A model generated the notes under the pieces. That model was given only the letters and a program-made list of their open reading frames with translations. It did no database searches and had not been told where the DNA came from. From Pantoea eucrina (GTDB lineage: Bacteria; Pseudomonadota; Gammaproteobacteria; Enterobacterales; Enterobacteriaceae), in the NCBI RefSeq assembly GCF_001691555.1, contig NZ_MAYN01000008.1, forward strand, positions 2,528,766-2,592,765: 64,000 bases of DNA, given 5' to 3'. Every line of letters begins with the position of its first letter. Within the stretch, counting starts at the first letter, position 1. Of this stretch, positions 9,579 to 19,120 are shown in pieces. The position numbers and the translations under genes were made by a program.

Positions 9579-11227
9579 AGCGCGCGCTCCCGATTCTGCT
9601 GGCGCTGGCGCCAGCAGGCGTCCTGGCAGCCGATGCGCTGACCGGCGACGTCCAGAAGCAGGCAACCAACTATGAAGCGATTATCATGTTTGTGGTGTTT
9701 GTTGCGTTCACGCTGGGTATTACCTGGTGGGCGTCAAAGCGCACCCGCTCACGCAGCGATTACTACACCGCAGGCGGCAATATTACCGGTTTCCAGAATG
9801 GCCTGGCGATGGCGGGTGATTTTATGTCAGCCGCCTCGTTTCTCGGCATCTCGGCGCTGGTCTATACCTCGGGCTATGACGGGCTGATCTATTCGCTCGG
9901 CTTTCTGGTTGGCTGGCCAATGATCCTGTTTCTGATCGCTGAGCGGCTGCGCAACCTCGGACGCTATACCTTTGCCGATGTTGCCTCCTACCGGCTGCAG
10001 CAGAAACCGATCCGTACCCTCTCCGCCTGCGGTTCGCTGGTGGTGGTTGCACTCTATCTGATTGCACAGATGGTGGGGGCCGGCAAGCTTATCCAGCTGC
10101 TGTTCGGCCTTGATTATCATATTGCCGTGGTGCTGGTCGGCATTCTGATGGTGCTGTATGTGCTGTTCGGCGGCATGCTCGCGACTACCTGGGTGCAGAT
10201 CATTAAAGCGGTGCTGCTGCTGTTTGGGGCCAGCTTTATGGCGATTATGGTAATGAAAACCACCGGTTTCAGCTTTAACACGCTGTTTACTGAGGCGATG
10301 GCGGTGCACCCCAAAGGCGCGGCGATTATGCAGCCTGGCGGGCTGGTGAAAGATCCTATCTCGGCGCTGTCGCTGGGACTGGGGCTGATGTTTGGTACCG
10401 CGGGACTGCCACACATTCTGATGCGCTTCTTTACCGTGGCTGATGCGCGCGAGGCGCGTAAGAGCGTGTTCTGGGCCACCGGCTTTATGGGTTACTTCTA
10501 TTTCCTGACCTTCATCATCGGTTTTGGTGCCATTCTGCTGGTAGGCGCAAACCCGATATTCAAAGACGCCAGCGGTGCCCTGATTGGCGGTACCAATATG
10601 GCAGCGGTGCATTTATCCAATGCGGTAGGTGGCAGCCTGTTCCTCGGCTTTATCTCAGCGGTGGCGTTCGCTACGATTCTGGCGGTGGTGGCCGGGCTGA
10701 CACTGGCGGGCGCGTCGGCGGTTTCGCACGATCTCTATGCCAGCGTGATCCGCAAAGGTCAGGCCACGGAGCGTGAAGAGCTGCGCGTCTCTAAAATCAC
10801 CGTGCTGGTGCTGGGGGTCGTCGCTATTGCGCTGGGCATTCTGTTTGAGAAGCAGAACATCGCCTTTATGGTCGGGCTGGCCTTCTCGATTGCTGCCAGC
10901 TGCAACTTCCCGATTATTCTGCTCTCGATGTACTGGTCGAAGCTCACCACGCGCGGTGCAATGGTAGGTGGCTGGCTGGGTCTGCTCACGGCAGTCGTGT
11001 TGATGATTCTGGGCCCTACCGTCTGGGTTCAGGTGCTGGGCCACGCTACGCCGGTTTATCCTTATGAGTACCCGGCGCTGTTCTCCATGCTGGTCGCCTT
11101 TGTCTGCACCTGGCTGTTTTCCATTACCGATCACTCAGCCCAGGGCGCACAGGAACGCGCGCGGTTCCGCGGACAGTTTATCCGTTCGCAAACCGGTATT
11201 GGTATTTCACAGGGGAAATCGCACTGA
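9575..11227 (+). CDS. actP: Cation/acetate symporter ActP
   Basis: Sodium:solute symporter family permease that imports acetate (and probably glycolate) with cations. The first 20 residues form a likely signal sequence ending in [10 protein letters not shown], as in E. coli ActP, followed by about 13 membrane segments. Family features include [20 protein letters not shown] near residue 65 and [16 protein letters not shown] near residue 275. Length is 550 aa against 549. It is the last gene of the acs operon and is followed directly by a repeat array rather than by E. coli's yjcF. Confidence 0.96.
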   Translation: MKRALPILLALAPAGVLAADALTGDVQKQATNYEAIIMFVVFVAFTLGITWWASKRTRSRSDYYTAGGNITGFQNGLAMAGDFMSAASFLGISALVYTSGYDGLIYSLGFLVGWPMILFLIAERLRNLGRYTFADVASYRLQQKPIRTLSACGSLVVVALYLIAQMVGAGKLIQLLFGLDYHIAVVLVGILMVLYVLFGGMLATTWVQIIKAVLLLFGASFMAIMVMKTTGFSFNTLFTEAMAVHPKGAAIMQPGGLVKDPISALSLGLGLMFGTAGLPHILMRFFTVADAREARKSVFWATGFMGYFYFLTFIIGFGAILLVGANPIFKDASGALIGGTNMAAVHLSNAVGGSLFLGFISAVAFATILAVVAGLTLAGASAVSHDLYASVIRKGQATEREELRVSKITVLVLGVVAIALGILFEKQNIAFMVGLAFSIAASCNFPIILLSMYWSKLTTRGAMVGGWLGLLTAVVLMILGPTVWVQVLGHATPVYPYEYPALFSMLVAFVCTWLFSITDHSAQGAQERARFRGQFIRSQTGIGISQGKSH

Positions 11228-11253
11228 TCGCAGGCACACCGGAGTTAACCCGG

Positions 11254-11661
11254 TCGTCATGAATGGCGTTATTCAATTGCGGTGCGGGAATCGACACGGG
11301 CGTCATTAATGACGCCCCTACGCGGGGCGATGTAGAGGGCGCATTTATGCGCCCCTGATTTATTGCGCGCACGGTATCCATCGTCATGAACGGCGTCATT
11401 CAATTGCGGTGCGGGAATCGACACGGGCGTCATTAATGACGCCCCTACGCGGGGCGATGCAGGGGGCGCATTTATGCGCCCCTGGTTTATTACGCGCACG
11501 GTATCCATCGTCATGAACGGCGTCATTCAATTGCGTGCGGGCATCGGCTAGGGCGTCATTTATGACGTCATCGGATGCGGTGCGGGAATCAACACGGGCG
11601 TCATTAATGACGCCCGTGTGGGGGGTAACGTAGGGGGCGCATTTATGCGCCCCTGGTTTGC
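11254..11661. repeat. Palindromic repeat array 1 (127-bp tandem period)
   Basis: Three head-to-tail units begin with TCGTCATGAA at 11254, 11381 and 11508, a period of exactly 127 bp. Each unit holds a palindrome of the type GGGCGTCATTAATGACGCCC and a second one of the type GGGCGCATTTATGCGCCC. The third unit has diverged and carries an extra fused half (TGACGTCA). The array fills the gap between the convergent genes actP and yfaZ. Open frames across it on both strands are repeat artefacts. The same modules recur at 49321-50235. Confidence 0.93.
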
Positions 11662-11670
11662 AGCGGCAGA

Positions 11671-12216
11671 TCAGAAGCGCAGTGATGCACCGACGTATGG
11701 GCCATCTACCAGCACGTTATCTTTGCGGCTGCCTTTGTTGTTCAGCTCAATATACTGGTAGCCCACGCGCAGGTTCAGCAGTGAAACTGGCGTAAAGCTC
11801 AGGCCGCCTGACGCTTCCTGATAGCTGTCCAGACGATCGGAAAACGCTTCCGGTGCGTAGTAATATTCACCATACAGACCCCACATGCTGTTGAAGCTGT
11901 ATTGTGCGCCTGCACCTACGGCGATGGTGAAACCATCACGGCCATCTTCCGGATGCGTAAACAGCGCTTTTGCCGTTGGCGCGACGCGCAGATCGCCCAC
12001 ATCGATGTTATAGCCCAGACCTGCACCGTAAGTGCTGCCGTCATGGTCGCTGCGCAGCCAGTTACCTTTCAGAAACAGGCCCGGAGAGGTGGTACCGAGG
12101 CCAAGGTTCAGGTTGGTGCTATGCTCACCCACGTCAACACTGCCCTCAATTGCCTGTACGCTACCGCTCAGCAGTGCAAGGCCCAAAACGCTTCCGGTAA
12201 CAAGTTGCTTGATCAT
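11671..12216 (-). CDS. yfaZ: YfaZ-family outer membrane protein
   Basis: Probable outer-membrane beta-barrel protein of the YfaZ family, function unknown. The signal peptide is clear (MIKQLVTGSVLGLALLSGSVQA, cleavage after QA at about residue 22), and the mature part has alternating beta-barrel strands ending in the terminal aromatic signature VGASLRF. The start is placed at 12216 because it directly precedes the signal peptide and has GGAG nine bases upstream; longer frames add a non-signal N-terminus. The product is 181 aa, close to E. coli's 180. In E. coli the gene lies elsewhere, so its place beside actP marks a synteny break. Confidence 0.88.
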   Translation of the reverse strand: MIKQLVTGSVLGLALLSGSVQAIEGSVDVGEHSTNLNLGLGTTSPGLFLKGNWLRSDHDGSTYGAGLGYNIDVGDLRVAPTAKALFTHPEDGRDGFTIAVGAGAQYSFNSMWGLYGEYYYAPEAFSDRLDSYQEASGGLSFTPVSLLNLRVGYQYIELNNKGSRKDNVLVDGPYVGASLRF

Positions 12217-12346
12217 GCTAATCCACTCCATGAAGGAAAAAATAAGTCGGCGCAAAGAGTAGTTAGCATAGTCGTCAGACACAACTTTTATTGGAAACCT
12301 TTACGTAAAATTAAATTACAGCGGGAACGTTTTATCAATAAACGTG

Positions 12347-13042
12347 TCAGGCGTGCCACAGCAGATGGCTCATAAGCGGCGCCAGCAGAACCGTTACCAC
12401 ACCGGAAAGCATCATCACCAGGCTGGAAACCACGCCCTCCTGCTGACCAATCTGGTAAGCGCGGGCCGTTCCGGCACCGTGAGAAGCCGCGCCCAGCCCG
12501 GCGCCTTTTGCCACGCCCTGTTTTATGGCGATGCGCAGAAAAAGAATATCCCCTGTAGCCATGCCAAATACGCCTGTGATCACCACAAACAGCGCGACCA
12601 GATCGGGTTGTCCGCCCATCGGACCGGCTGCGGCCAGCGCAAACGGCGTGGTAACCGAACGCACCGCCAGGCTGCGCTGAATACTCTCCGGCAGCGCCAG
12701 CAGACGCGCCAGCCAGACTGAGCTGCAGACGGCAACCGTGGTTGCGGTCAGTACGCCGGCACTCAGCGACAGCCAGTGACGCCGGATAAGCGCCATGTTT
12801 TCATACACCGGCACGGCAAACGCCAGCGTGGCCGGGCCCAGCAGCCAGAGCAGCCAGTGGCTCTCCGCAATATAGTTTTGCCAGCTGACATGGGTGATGA
12901 GCAGCAAGCCGACCAGCACCAGCGGCGTCAGCACCAGCGGCATCAGCATCAGCCGCCGCCAGCGCCGGTAAAGATACTTATTGAGGTAATACACCAGCAG
13001 GGTGAGCGCCAGACAGAGCAGGCTGATGATGGCATTACTCAT
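12347..13042 (-). CDS. LrgB/CidB-family membrane protein
   Basis: Second gene of a CidA/CidB (LrgA/LrgB)-type pair; homologous to E. coli YohK. About seven membrane segments are visible, with the conserved family run RSVTTPFALAAAG followed by TGVFGMATGD and GAASHGAGTARA. Families of this kind are implicated in holin-like control of autolysis or in export of small metabolites such as pyruvate or glycolate; which applies here is not known. The start at 13042 overlaps the cidA-like stop by eight bases, so the pair is coupled. A LysR regulator is divergent on the other side of cidA, as in CidR-controlled loci. Confidence 0.9.
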   Translation of the reverse strand: MSNAIISLLCLALTLLVYYLNKYLYRRWRRLMLMPLVLTPLVLVGLLLITHVSWQNYIAESHWLLWLLGPATLAFAVPVYENMALIRRHWLSLSAGVLTATTVAVCSSVWLARLLALPESIQRSLAVRSVTTPFALAAAGPMGGQPDLVALFVVITGVFGMATGDILFLRIAIKQGVAKGAGLGAASHGAGTARAYQIGQQEGVVSSLVMMLSGVVTVLLAPLMSHLLWHA

Positions 13043-13457
13043 AGCTGTCCTGCCTGCGTGCTGCCCGCGCCGTTTCAAACCGGTAGAGACGATCGACCAC
13101 CAGCGACGTAACCGCCAGCACCAGCAGCGTGCTTATCGCGATCACAACAAAAATACGCCATCCCTCACTGCGCAGCAGATCGCTGTAATTCACCACGGCC
13201 ACTACCGCCGGAATAAAAAACAGCAGCATTTCAGCCAGCAGCCAGTTTGCCCCGGCACGGACCCAGCCCAGCGGCAACACGCGTAAAACGATCAATAACA
13301 GCAGCACGACCATGCCGAGTACGTTTGCCGGCAGCGGCAGGTGCAGCCACCGCACCAGGGCATCACAGGCGCTGAACAGCCCGATATAAAGCAGTAGTTG
13401 CAGCGGCAGCATCAGGCGCTGCAGCAGGCGGGGGCGCGGGTGAGTGGCGACAGCCAT
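13035..13457 (-). CDS. CidA/LrgA-family holin-like protein
   Basis: Small inner-membrane protein with four hydrophobic segments in 140 aa, homologous to E. coli YohJ. Family features are LPLPANVLGMVVLLLLIV and LLAEMLLFFIPAVVAVVNY. CidA/LrgA proteins form oligomers thought to act like phage holins or as small-molecule exporters together with the LrgB partner. CCGGAG stands seven bases before the ATG. It is the first gene of a two-gene operon, 102 bp from the divergent LysR gene. Confidence 0.9.
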   Translation of the reverse strand: MAVATHPRPRLLQRLMLPLQLLLYIGLFSACDALVRWLHLPLPANVLGMVVLLLLIVLRVLPLGWVRAGANWLLAEMLLFFIPAVVAVVNYSDLLRSEGWRIFVVIAISTLLVLAVTSLVVDRLYRFETARAARRQDSYE

Positions 13458-13559
13458 AGCGATCTCCGGTAATTAAGGTGAGAAACGCAGTATAAATCTG
13501 CCGCTAACCGTGAAAGAAATGAATTAAAATCATCCGGACTATGCCATTAAGGAATGATT

Positions 13560-14462
13560 ATGGATATACGCGCTCTGCGTTACTTTGTGGCTGTGATACA
13601 GCAGCAGAGTTTTACCCGTGCAGCTGAACAGCTTTATGTTACGCAGCCCACCATTAGCAAAATGGTGCGTCAGCTGGAAGAGGAGCTGGGATGTGCGCTG
13701 CTGCGGCGGGAGGGACGCCGGCTGCATCTGACCGACAGCGGTCAGGCGGTCTATCAGCGCGGACTTGCGATCCTGCAGGAGTTTCATCAGCTGGAAGCGC
13801 AGATTGGTGATATCAATCAGCTGAAAACCGGTGAGCTGCGCCTGGGCATTCCGCCCATGGTGGGCATGCAGATCGCCGGCTCTATTTCAGCCTTTCAGCG
13901 CCGCTATCCGGGCGTGCAGCTGCATATTGCAGAGTCAGGCGGGCTGACCGCACAGCAGGCAGTGCTGAGCGGCGCGCTGGATATTGCACTTACCGCGCTG
14001 CCGGTTGAACCGGATTTACCGCTTAACACGCTGGAGCTGATGCGCCATCCGCTTTGCGTGCTGGTGTCGCGCAGTGCGGCCTGGCACGCCCGTTCGCACC
14101 TGACGCTGGCGGAGCTGGCCCGGCATCCGCTGCTGATCCTGAATGAAGAGTTTGCCCTGAACCGGCAGCTGATGCAGGCGTTTCAGCGTGAAGGCGTGAC
14201 GCCGCAGATTGCGCTGCGCAGCGGTCAGTGGGATTTCCTGGCGGCGATGGTGCAGGCAGGGATGGGCGTCGCCGTACTGCCGGAACCTATCTGTCAGCGG
14301 CTGGACCCGCAGTCGCTGGCGTGGCTGCCGCTGGCGTCAGCGCTGGAGTGGCGTATCGGATTGATCTGGCGGGAAGGCAGTTATCTCTCACGCAGTGCGG
14401 AAGCCTGGATCAGCTGCTGTCGCACACACTGGCCGGATGATGCGCCGCGTCTGCAGATGTGA
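13560..14462 (+). CDS. LysR-family regulator, probably of the adjacent cidA-lrgB pair
   Basis: LysR-type transcription factor of 300 aa. The N-terminal winged helix starts immediately (MDIRALRYFVAVIQQQSFTR) and contains the recognition helix region YVTQPTISKMVRQLEEEL; a periplasmic-binding-protein-like effector domain follows from about residue 90. The ATG at 13560 is preferred because AAGGA lies six bases upstream; an ATG two codons earlier abuts the same site. Its position divergent from a CidA/LrgB pair matches CidR-type regulators, which in other bacteria respond to overflow metabolism. The effector here is inferred only from that arrangement. Confidence 0.88.
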   Translation: MDIRALRYFVAVIQQQSFTRAAEQLYVTQPTISKMVRQLEEELGCALLRREGRRLHLTDSGQAVYQRGLAILQEFHQLEAQIGDINQLKTGELRLGIPPMVGMQIAGSISAFQRRYPGVQLHIAESGGLTAQQAVLSGALDIALTALPVEPDLPLNTLELMRHPLCVLVSRSAAWHARSHLTLAELARHPLLILNEEFALNRQLMQAFQREGVTPQIALRSGQWDFLAAMVQAGMGVAVLPEPICQRLDPQSLAWLPLASALEWRIGLIWREGSYLSRSAEAWISCCRTHWPDDAPRLQM

Positions 14463-14470
14463 GACGCGGC
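14444..14470. other. Stem-loop at the 3' end of the LysR gene
   Basis: An 8-bp perfect stem (GCCGCGTC with GACGCGGC) spans the stop codon of the LysR gene. A second small stem, AAGAGG/CCTCTT, follows at 14480-14496 between the convergent genes. Neither has a proper T-run, so termination here may depend on Rho or be inefficient. Confidence 0.4.
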
Positions 14471-14485
14471 GGCATTCTGAAGAGG

Positions 14486-16135
14486 TTACGCCTCTTTCTC
14501 AATCAGCAGCGCTTCCAGCAGATCGAGATCGCGCAGCAGGCGCTGCATCGTTTCATTGGAAATCTGCTGCGTCGCGCGCAGGTGATACACTTCCGCACGC
14601 TCGGCGCGCAGCGCGGTCAGACGGAAACGACGCTCCAGGTTCTCAGCAAACAGCGCCTGATCCACGTCATTCTTGCCATCCACGCGGCGGCGCAGATTAC
14701 CAATTACCCGCAGGCTGACCTCTTTAAGCAGCTCCGGATCGATATTCTCTTCGGTATCATTCTCCAGCCGCTGTTCCATCTTATGCAGGCTTTCGATCGC
14801 CACGCCCGCCATGGCGGCACGCGCATGCTGCAGCTCATGACGGTGGCCCGCTTTATCATGGCTGTCGATACCGCGCAGCAGCAGAGGCAGCAGGATCACG
14901 CCGACAAACAGCGAGAAAAGGATCACGCCGGTGGCGATAAACACCAGTTCATAACGCGCCGGGAACGGATCGCCATTGCTGAGAAACAGCGGAATCGAGA
15001 GCACACCCGCCAGCGTAATCGCCCCGCGTACGCCCGCAAAAGAGGCAATCAGCAACTCGCGCAGCGAGTAGTTAGAGAACTCCAGCGGTTTCTTCTTCAG
15101 CAGACGCATACTGGCGCGCTGCATGATCCAGAGCCAGCTAAAACGCACAATCATCAGTGCCGCATACACCAGCGCCACATCGGTAAACAGCATCCACAGC
15201 TCGACGTTGGGATCGGCATTTGCCTGCTCAATGGATGTTGAGAGGATATCGGGCAGCTGCAGGCCGAGCATCAGGAATACCATGCCGTTGAAGACAAACT
15301 CCAGCATCTGCCAGACGCTGTTTGCACGCAGGCGCATGGCCAGCGGAGCCTGACGAATAATACCGGAGCGGGTAATGGTCATACCGGCTGCCACGGCGGC
15401 AAGAATACCGGAGACGCCAAGGTGTTCGGCAATCAGGTAGGAGGCAAACGGCAGCAGCAGCAGCAGCACGGTCTGCGTGGCCGGATCGTCCCCGCTCCAG
15501 CGGCTCAGCAGGCGCAGCGAGCGGCCGTAGAGCCAGCACACAGCAACACCCGCAATCAGCCCGCCGATGGCGACTTTGAGAAACTCAACGCTGGCACCGC
15601 CCCAGGTAAAGACCATGGTGCCCATGGCTACGGCGACCGCAAACTTCAGCGATACCAGGCCAGAGGCGTCGTTCATCAGCGCCTCACCCTGCACAATCGA
15701 CATGATTTTCTTTGGAATGCGCCCTTCGCCAACGATACCCGACAGCGCAACGGCATCGGTCGGCGACAGCACGGCCGCCAGCGCAAAAGCCGGAATTAAC
15801 GGAATCCCCGGCACCAGCCAGTAGATCAGGTAGCCGATACCGACCACGGTGATCAGCACCAGCACCAGCGCCAGCCCGAGGATTTCGCGGCCATGGCTCA
15901 GAAACTCATTGATAGGCGTCTTCCAGCCGTCCGCAAACAGCAGCGGCGGGATAAACAGCACCAGAAAGAGTTCCGGATCGAAGTCAACATGCAGACCAAA
16001 CGTGGGCCAGGCCAGCAAGGCACCCGCCGCAATCTGCACCAGCGGCAGCGGAATTTGAAACGGCAGGATTCTTGCCGCAACGCCGGAGAGTGATACCACC
16101 AGCGTCATAATGAGAATAGTAAAAAAGATTTCCAT
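14486..16135 (-). CDS. yjcE: CPA1-family sodium/proton antiporter YjcE
   Basis: Predicted Na+/H+ antiporter of the inner membrane. About twelve membrane segments fill residues 1-415; the CPA1 hallmarks LFIPPLLFADGWKTP, LSPTDAVALSGI and the ion-binding EALMNDASGLV are intact. A cytoplasmic tail of some 130 charged residues follows, predicted to be largely helical. Length is 549 aa, the same as E. coli YjcE. AAGGAA precedes the ATG. As in E. coli, it lies beside ghxP and not far from soxRS. It is convergent with the LysR gene. Confidence 0.93.
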   Translation of the reverse strand: MEIFFTILIMTLVVSLSGVAARILPFQIPLPLVQIAAGALLAWPTFGLHVDFDPELFLVLFIPPLLFADGWKTPINEFLSHGREILGLALVLVLITVVGIGYLIYWLVPGIPLIPAFALAAVLSPTDAVALSGIVGEGRIPKKIMSIVQGEALMNDASGLVSLKFAVAVAMGTMVFTWGGASVEFLKVAIGGLIAGVAVCWLYGRSLRLLSRWSGDDPATQTVLLLLLPFASYLIAEHLGVSGILAAVAAGMTITRSGIIRQAPLAMRLRANSVWQMLEFVFNGMVFLMLGLQLPDILSTSIEQANADPNVELWMLFTDVALVYAALMIVRFSWLWIMQRASMRLLKKKPLEFSNYSLRELLIASFAGVRGAITLAGVLSIPLFLSNGDPFPARYELVFIATGVILFSLFVGVILLPLLLRGIDSHDKAGHRHELQHARAAMAGVAIESLHKMEQRLENDTEENIDPELLKEVSLRVIGNLRRRVDGKNDVDQALFAENLERRFRLTALRAERAEVYHLRATQQISNETMQRLLRDLDLLEALLIEKEA

Positions 16136-16190
16136 GCTTTCCTTAGGCGAATCGAAATGGTTAAAAGCGAGGGTTGTTACGCTAAAAAGT

Positions 16191-16232
16191 GTAAAACAAA
16201 ACGCCGCACACAGGGGGACCCGATGTGCGGCG
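16191..16232 (-). terminator. Intrinsic terminator of ghxP
   Basis: A 9-bp perfect stem (CGCCGCACA with TGTGCGGCG, 13-base loop) is followed on the minus strand by TTTTGTTTTAC. It lies 45 bp after the ghxP stop and 56 bp before yjcE, separating the two. Confidence 0.85.
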
Positions 16233-16276
16233 CTGGCAAAGTCAGGGGATTATCCGGAAATGACCGGAACCGCTGG

Positions 16277-17626
16277 TCAGATAGCCCAGCCTGCAGCGTA
16301 GAATGTGACCAGGGCAACAGCGATCGCTACCGTTCCCGCGTTGAGCCTGCGCCATTCGCCGGCAAACAGACGGCCAATCACCAGTGACGCAAAGCCCAGC
16401 ATAATGCCGGTCACAATGTTGCAGGTCAGCACGATAAATACGGCGGTCAGCAGGCCTGACATGGCGTCAACGAAATCGCTGAAGTCAATTTTTGCCACGT
16501 TGCTGAGCATTAATAGCCCGACATACATCAGCGCCGGCGCGGTCGCATAGGCGGGCACCAGACCGGCAAGCGGCGACATGAACAGCATCAGCAGAAACAG
16601 TACGCCCACGACGATAGCCGTTAAACCGGTCTTGCCGCCGGCTGCCGTACCGGCTGCTGATTCAATATAGACCGCCGCCGGCGAGGCACCCACCAGACCC
16701 GCAAACAGGCTGCTAAGCGAGTCGCTGGTCAGCGCCCGGCCGCCGTTGAGGATCTGCCCTTCTTTATCCAGCAGATTAGCCTGCCCGGCGACCGCACGAA
16801 TGGTACCGGTCGCATCGAATACCGCCGTCATGACCAGCGCCAGCACGCTGGGCAGTACGGTCGGCTGCAGTGCGCCCGCGATATCGAGACTGAACATCGC
16901 TGACTGGCCGCTGGCATCTTTCAGACTCGGCAGCGCAAACAGCCCCTGCCAGGTCACGGCTGGATCAAACACAAGCCCGATCAGAGAGATAGCCAGAATA
17001 GTCAGCAGGATCCCGCCGGGTACGCGGCGTTTTTCCAGACCAAAGATTGCTGCCAGACCCACCAGCGACATGATGACCGGGAACGCGGTGAAGTCGCCCA
17101 GCGCCACCGGCAGGCCTGCGGCCGGATTTTTCACCACCAGGCCAATACCGTCTGCCGCAATCAGCAGTAAGAACAGGCCAATCCCTACGCCGGTACCGTG
17201 CGCCACGCCCATTGGCAGGTTTCGCAGGATCCAGGCGCGGATACCGGTCACCGAGATAAACGTGAACAGTAATCCCATCAGGAATACGGCACCCAGCGCT
17301 ACCGGCACGCTGATATGCTGCCCAAGCACCAGGCTGAATGCAGTGAAGGCGGTAAGTGAAATAGCACAGCCGATAGCCAGCGGCAGATTAGCCCACAATC
17401 CCATTAAAAGAGAGCCAAAACCGGCGACCAGGCAGGTGGCAACGAACACTGCCGTCGGGGAAAAACCCGCTTTACCAAGCATGCCCGGCACCACAATAAC
17501 CGAGTAGACCATCGCCAGGAAGGTGGTGAGCCCCGCCAGCACTTCCTGACGCACGTTACTGCCGCGTGCTGAAATGTGGAACCAGGCGTCCAGTTTTCCA
17601 CTGGCCGGGCGTGAGTCGCCAGACAT
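16277..17626 (-). CDS. ghxP: Guanine/hypoxanthine permease GhxP
   Basis: Proton symporter of the AzgA-like NCS2 group importing guanine and hypoxanthine. It has about 13 membrane segments and long stretches shared with E. coli GhxP (YjcD), such as [37 protein letters not shown] and [20 protein letters not shown]. The start is set at 17626, with GAGGAA six bases upstream, giving 449 aa as in E. coli; a longer frame adds an unconserved 13 residues. A PurR-type operator lies about 90 bp upstream, agreeing with purine control of the E. coli gene. Confidence 0.96.
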   Translation of the reverse strand: MSGDSRPASGKLDAWFHISARGSNVRQEVLAGLTTFLAMVYSVIVVPGMLGKAGFSPTAVFVATCLVAGFGSLLMGLWANLPLAIGCAISLTAFTAFSLVLGQHISVPVALGAVFLMGLLFTFISVTGIRAWILRNLPMGVAHGTGVGIGLFLLLIAADGIGLVVKNPAAGLPVALGDFTAFPVIMSLVGLAAIFGLEKRRVPGGILLTILAISLIGLVFDPAVTWQGLFALPSLKDASGQSAMFSLDIAGALQPTVLPSVLALVMTAVFDATGTIRAVAGQANLLDKEGQILNGGRALTSDSLSSLFAGLVGASPAAVYIESAAGTAAGGKTGLTAIVVGVLFLLMLFMSPLAGLVPAYATAPALMYVGLLMLSNVAKIDFSDFVDAMSGLLTAVFIVLTCNIVTGIMLGFASLVIGRLFAGEWRRLNAGTVAIAVALVTFYAAGWAI

Positions 17627-17715
17627 AATTATTCCTCTGCATATTTTAGATGTAAGTCGCCGCACAGCTGCTGCTTACGCATCACCCTGGTGGGGATTTC
17701 TCAAAGAGAAAAGAG

Positions 17716-17731
17716 GCGCAAACGATTACGC
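17716..17731 (-). promoter_or_regulatory. PurR-type operator upstream of ghxP
   Basis: GCGCAAACGATTACGC matches the PurR consensus ACGCAAACGTTTGCGT at 12 of 16 positions, including the central CGCAAACG half-site. It lies 90 bp upstream of ghxP, a purine permease, which makes purine repression likely. Confidence 0.7.
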
Positions 17732-17850
17732 AGCTATGTACTTCCCGTCAAAGAGGGAGAGATAAAAAGGCAGGCGATTATCTGGCGTTTGGGGTGCCAT
17801 TTTCAACTGTTAATCGTCGCCGGACAGGATTAAACGACACCACAGAGCGA

Positions 17851-18404
17851 TCCGGGGCGCATGAATGCGCCCCCTGCGGCGGCACCGGCACCCTGGCCCA
17901 CGCGGTTATCGGATTCGGGCCGCATACGGTTTTTGTAGGGGCGCCATTAATGGCGCCCTGGCCCGCGGTTATCGGATTCCGGGGCGCATACGGTTTTTGT
18001 AGGGGCGCCATTAATGGCGCCCTGGCCCGCGGTTATCGGATCCGGCCGCATGCGGTTTTGTAGGGGCGCCATTAATGGCGCCCTGGCCCACGGTTATCGG
18101 ATTCCGGGGCGCATTAATGCGCCCCCTACGACGGCACCGGCGCTTTGGCCCATGCGGTTATTGGATTCGGGCCACATGCGGTTTTGTAGGGGCGCCATTC
18201 ATGGCGCCCTGGTCCGCATGGTTATTCGGCCCGGGGCGCATTAATGCGCCCCCTACGGCGGCATCGGCGCCCTGGCCCATGCGGTTTTTTGTAGGGGCGC
18301 CATTAATGGCGCCCTTGGCCCATGCGGTTATCTGATCCGGGGCGCATTAATGCGCCCCCTGCGGCGGCACTGGCGCCCTGGTCCGCGTGGTTATTGGACT
18401 CCGG
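17851..18404. repeat. Palindromic repeat array 2 (about 63-bp units)
   Basis: About nine units are marked by GGTTAT or GGTTTT at 17904, 17967, 18031, 18092, 18156, 18220, 18283, 18326 and 18389, with spacing mostly 61-64 bp and one short unit of 43 bp. Each unit carries a 20-bp palindrome, either GGGCGCCATTAATGGCGCCC or GGGGCGCATTAATGCGCCCC, with a GTAGGGG or CCCCTAC edge. Units of the two palindrome types alternate in the right half. The array lies between ghxP (start side) and the glutathione S-transferase gene (end side). No gene is seen. Confidence 0.93.
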
Positions 18405-18411
18405 ACCGGCG

Positions 18412-19077
18412 TCAGTCGCTGAACTTAATCGGGCCGCCCTGCTTCAGCGCCCGCTGCCAGCCGGCGCGCTGCTGCATCTCCTCCAGCCAGCGGGTGGTGG
18501 CAGGCAGATCGTGCAGGCCGCCGCGCATCTGCAGCGCCAGCAGCGGAAAACTCATCTGAACATCAGCGATGCTGAAACGCGGGCCGGCAAAAAAAGGGTG
18601 CTGGCTTAAGTGCTGTTCAATCACGCGGGTATGCAATGCCAGCTGCTTATTCAGCCAGGCCTTCTCAAGACCTTTACTCATGGCGCGACCAATTGGGCGC
18701 AGCAGCCAGGGCACCGGTTTTTTGCTTAGCTGCGCAAAGACCAGTTTGATGATCAGCAGCGGCATCAGCGAGCCCTCGGCGTAATGCAGCCAGTAGCGCC
18801 CCTGAATCTGTTCATCTTCATTGCTTAGCGTCAGCTGCTGCTCGCTGTCATATTTCAGCTGCAGATACTCCAGAATGGCACCGGACTCGGCAATGACGCG
18901 GTTGCCATCGGTTATCACCGGTGATTTACCCAGCGGATGTACCTTCTTCAGCTCGTCAGGGGCCAGCATCGTATTTTCCCGCTGATAACGTTTGATCTGA
19001 TACGGTACCGCCAGCTCTTCCAGCAGCCATAACACACGATGTGAACGGGAGTTTTCCAGATGATGAACAGTGATCAT
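18412..19077 (-). CDS. Glutathione S-transferase family protein
   Basis: Two-domain GST fold of 221 aa. The thioredoxin-like N-domain (about residues 1-80) begins MITVHHLENSRSHRVLWLLE, where a serine of NSRSHR would contact glutathione, and contains the cis-proline and glutathione-binding segment LGKSPVITDG and AESGAILEYL. The helical C-domain includes the N-capping box region FSIADVQMSFPLLAL. The start at 19077 has AAGGAG upstream; the open frame extends further but without family resemblance. The substrate is unknown. Its place behind soxR suggests oxidative-stress detoxification, an inference from context only. Confidence 0.88.
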   Translation of the reverse strand: MITVHHLENSRSHRVLWLLEELAVPYQIKRYQRENTMLAPDELKKVHPLGKSPVITDGNRVIAESGAILEYLQLKYDSEQQLTLSNEDEQIQGRYWLHYAEGSLMPLLIIKLVFAQLSKKPVPWLLRPIGRAMSKGLEKAWLNKQLALHTRVIEQHLSQHPFFAGPRFSIADVQMSFPLLALQMRGGLHDLPATTRWLEEMQQRAGWQRALKQGGPIKFSD

Positions 19078-19120
19078 ACACAGCTCCTTGCTGATAAAGG
19101 TATCGCACCAGTATAGCGGA

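Noticed and set aside
17851-18404. CRISPR array
   Set aside because: Units are 61-64 bp with palindromes inside and similar sequence throughout; there are no constant short repeats alternating with unique spacers and no cas genes.
17778-18609. Several overlapping frames of 70-95 codons across array 2
   Set aside because: Same reason: stop-poor GC-rich repeats translated; no family resemblance or start signals.
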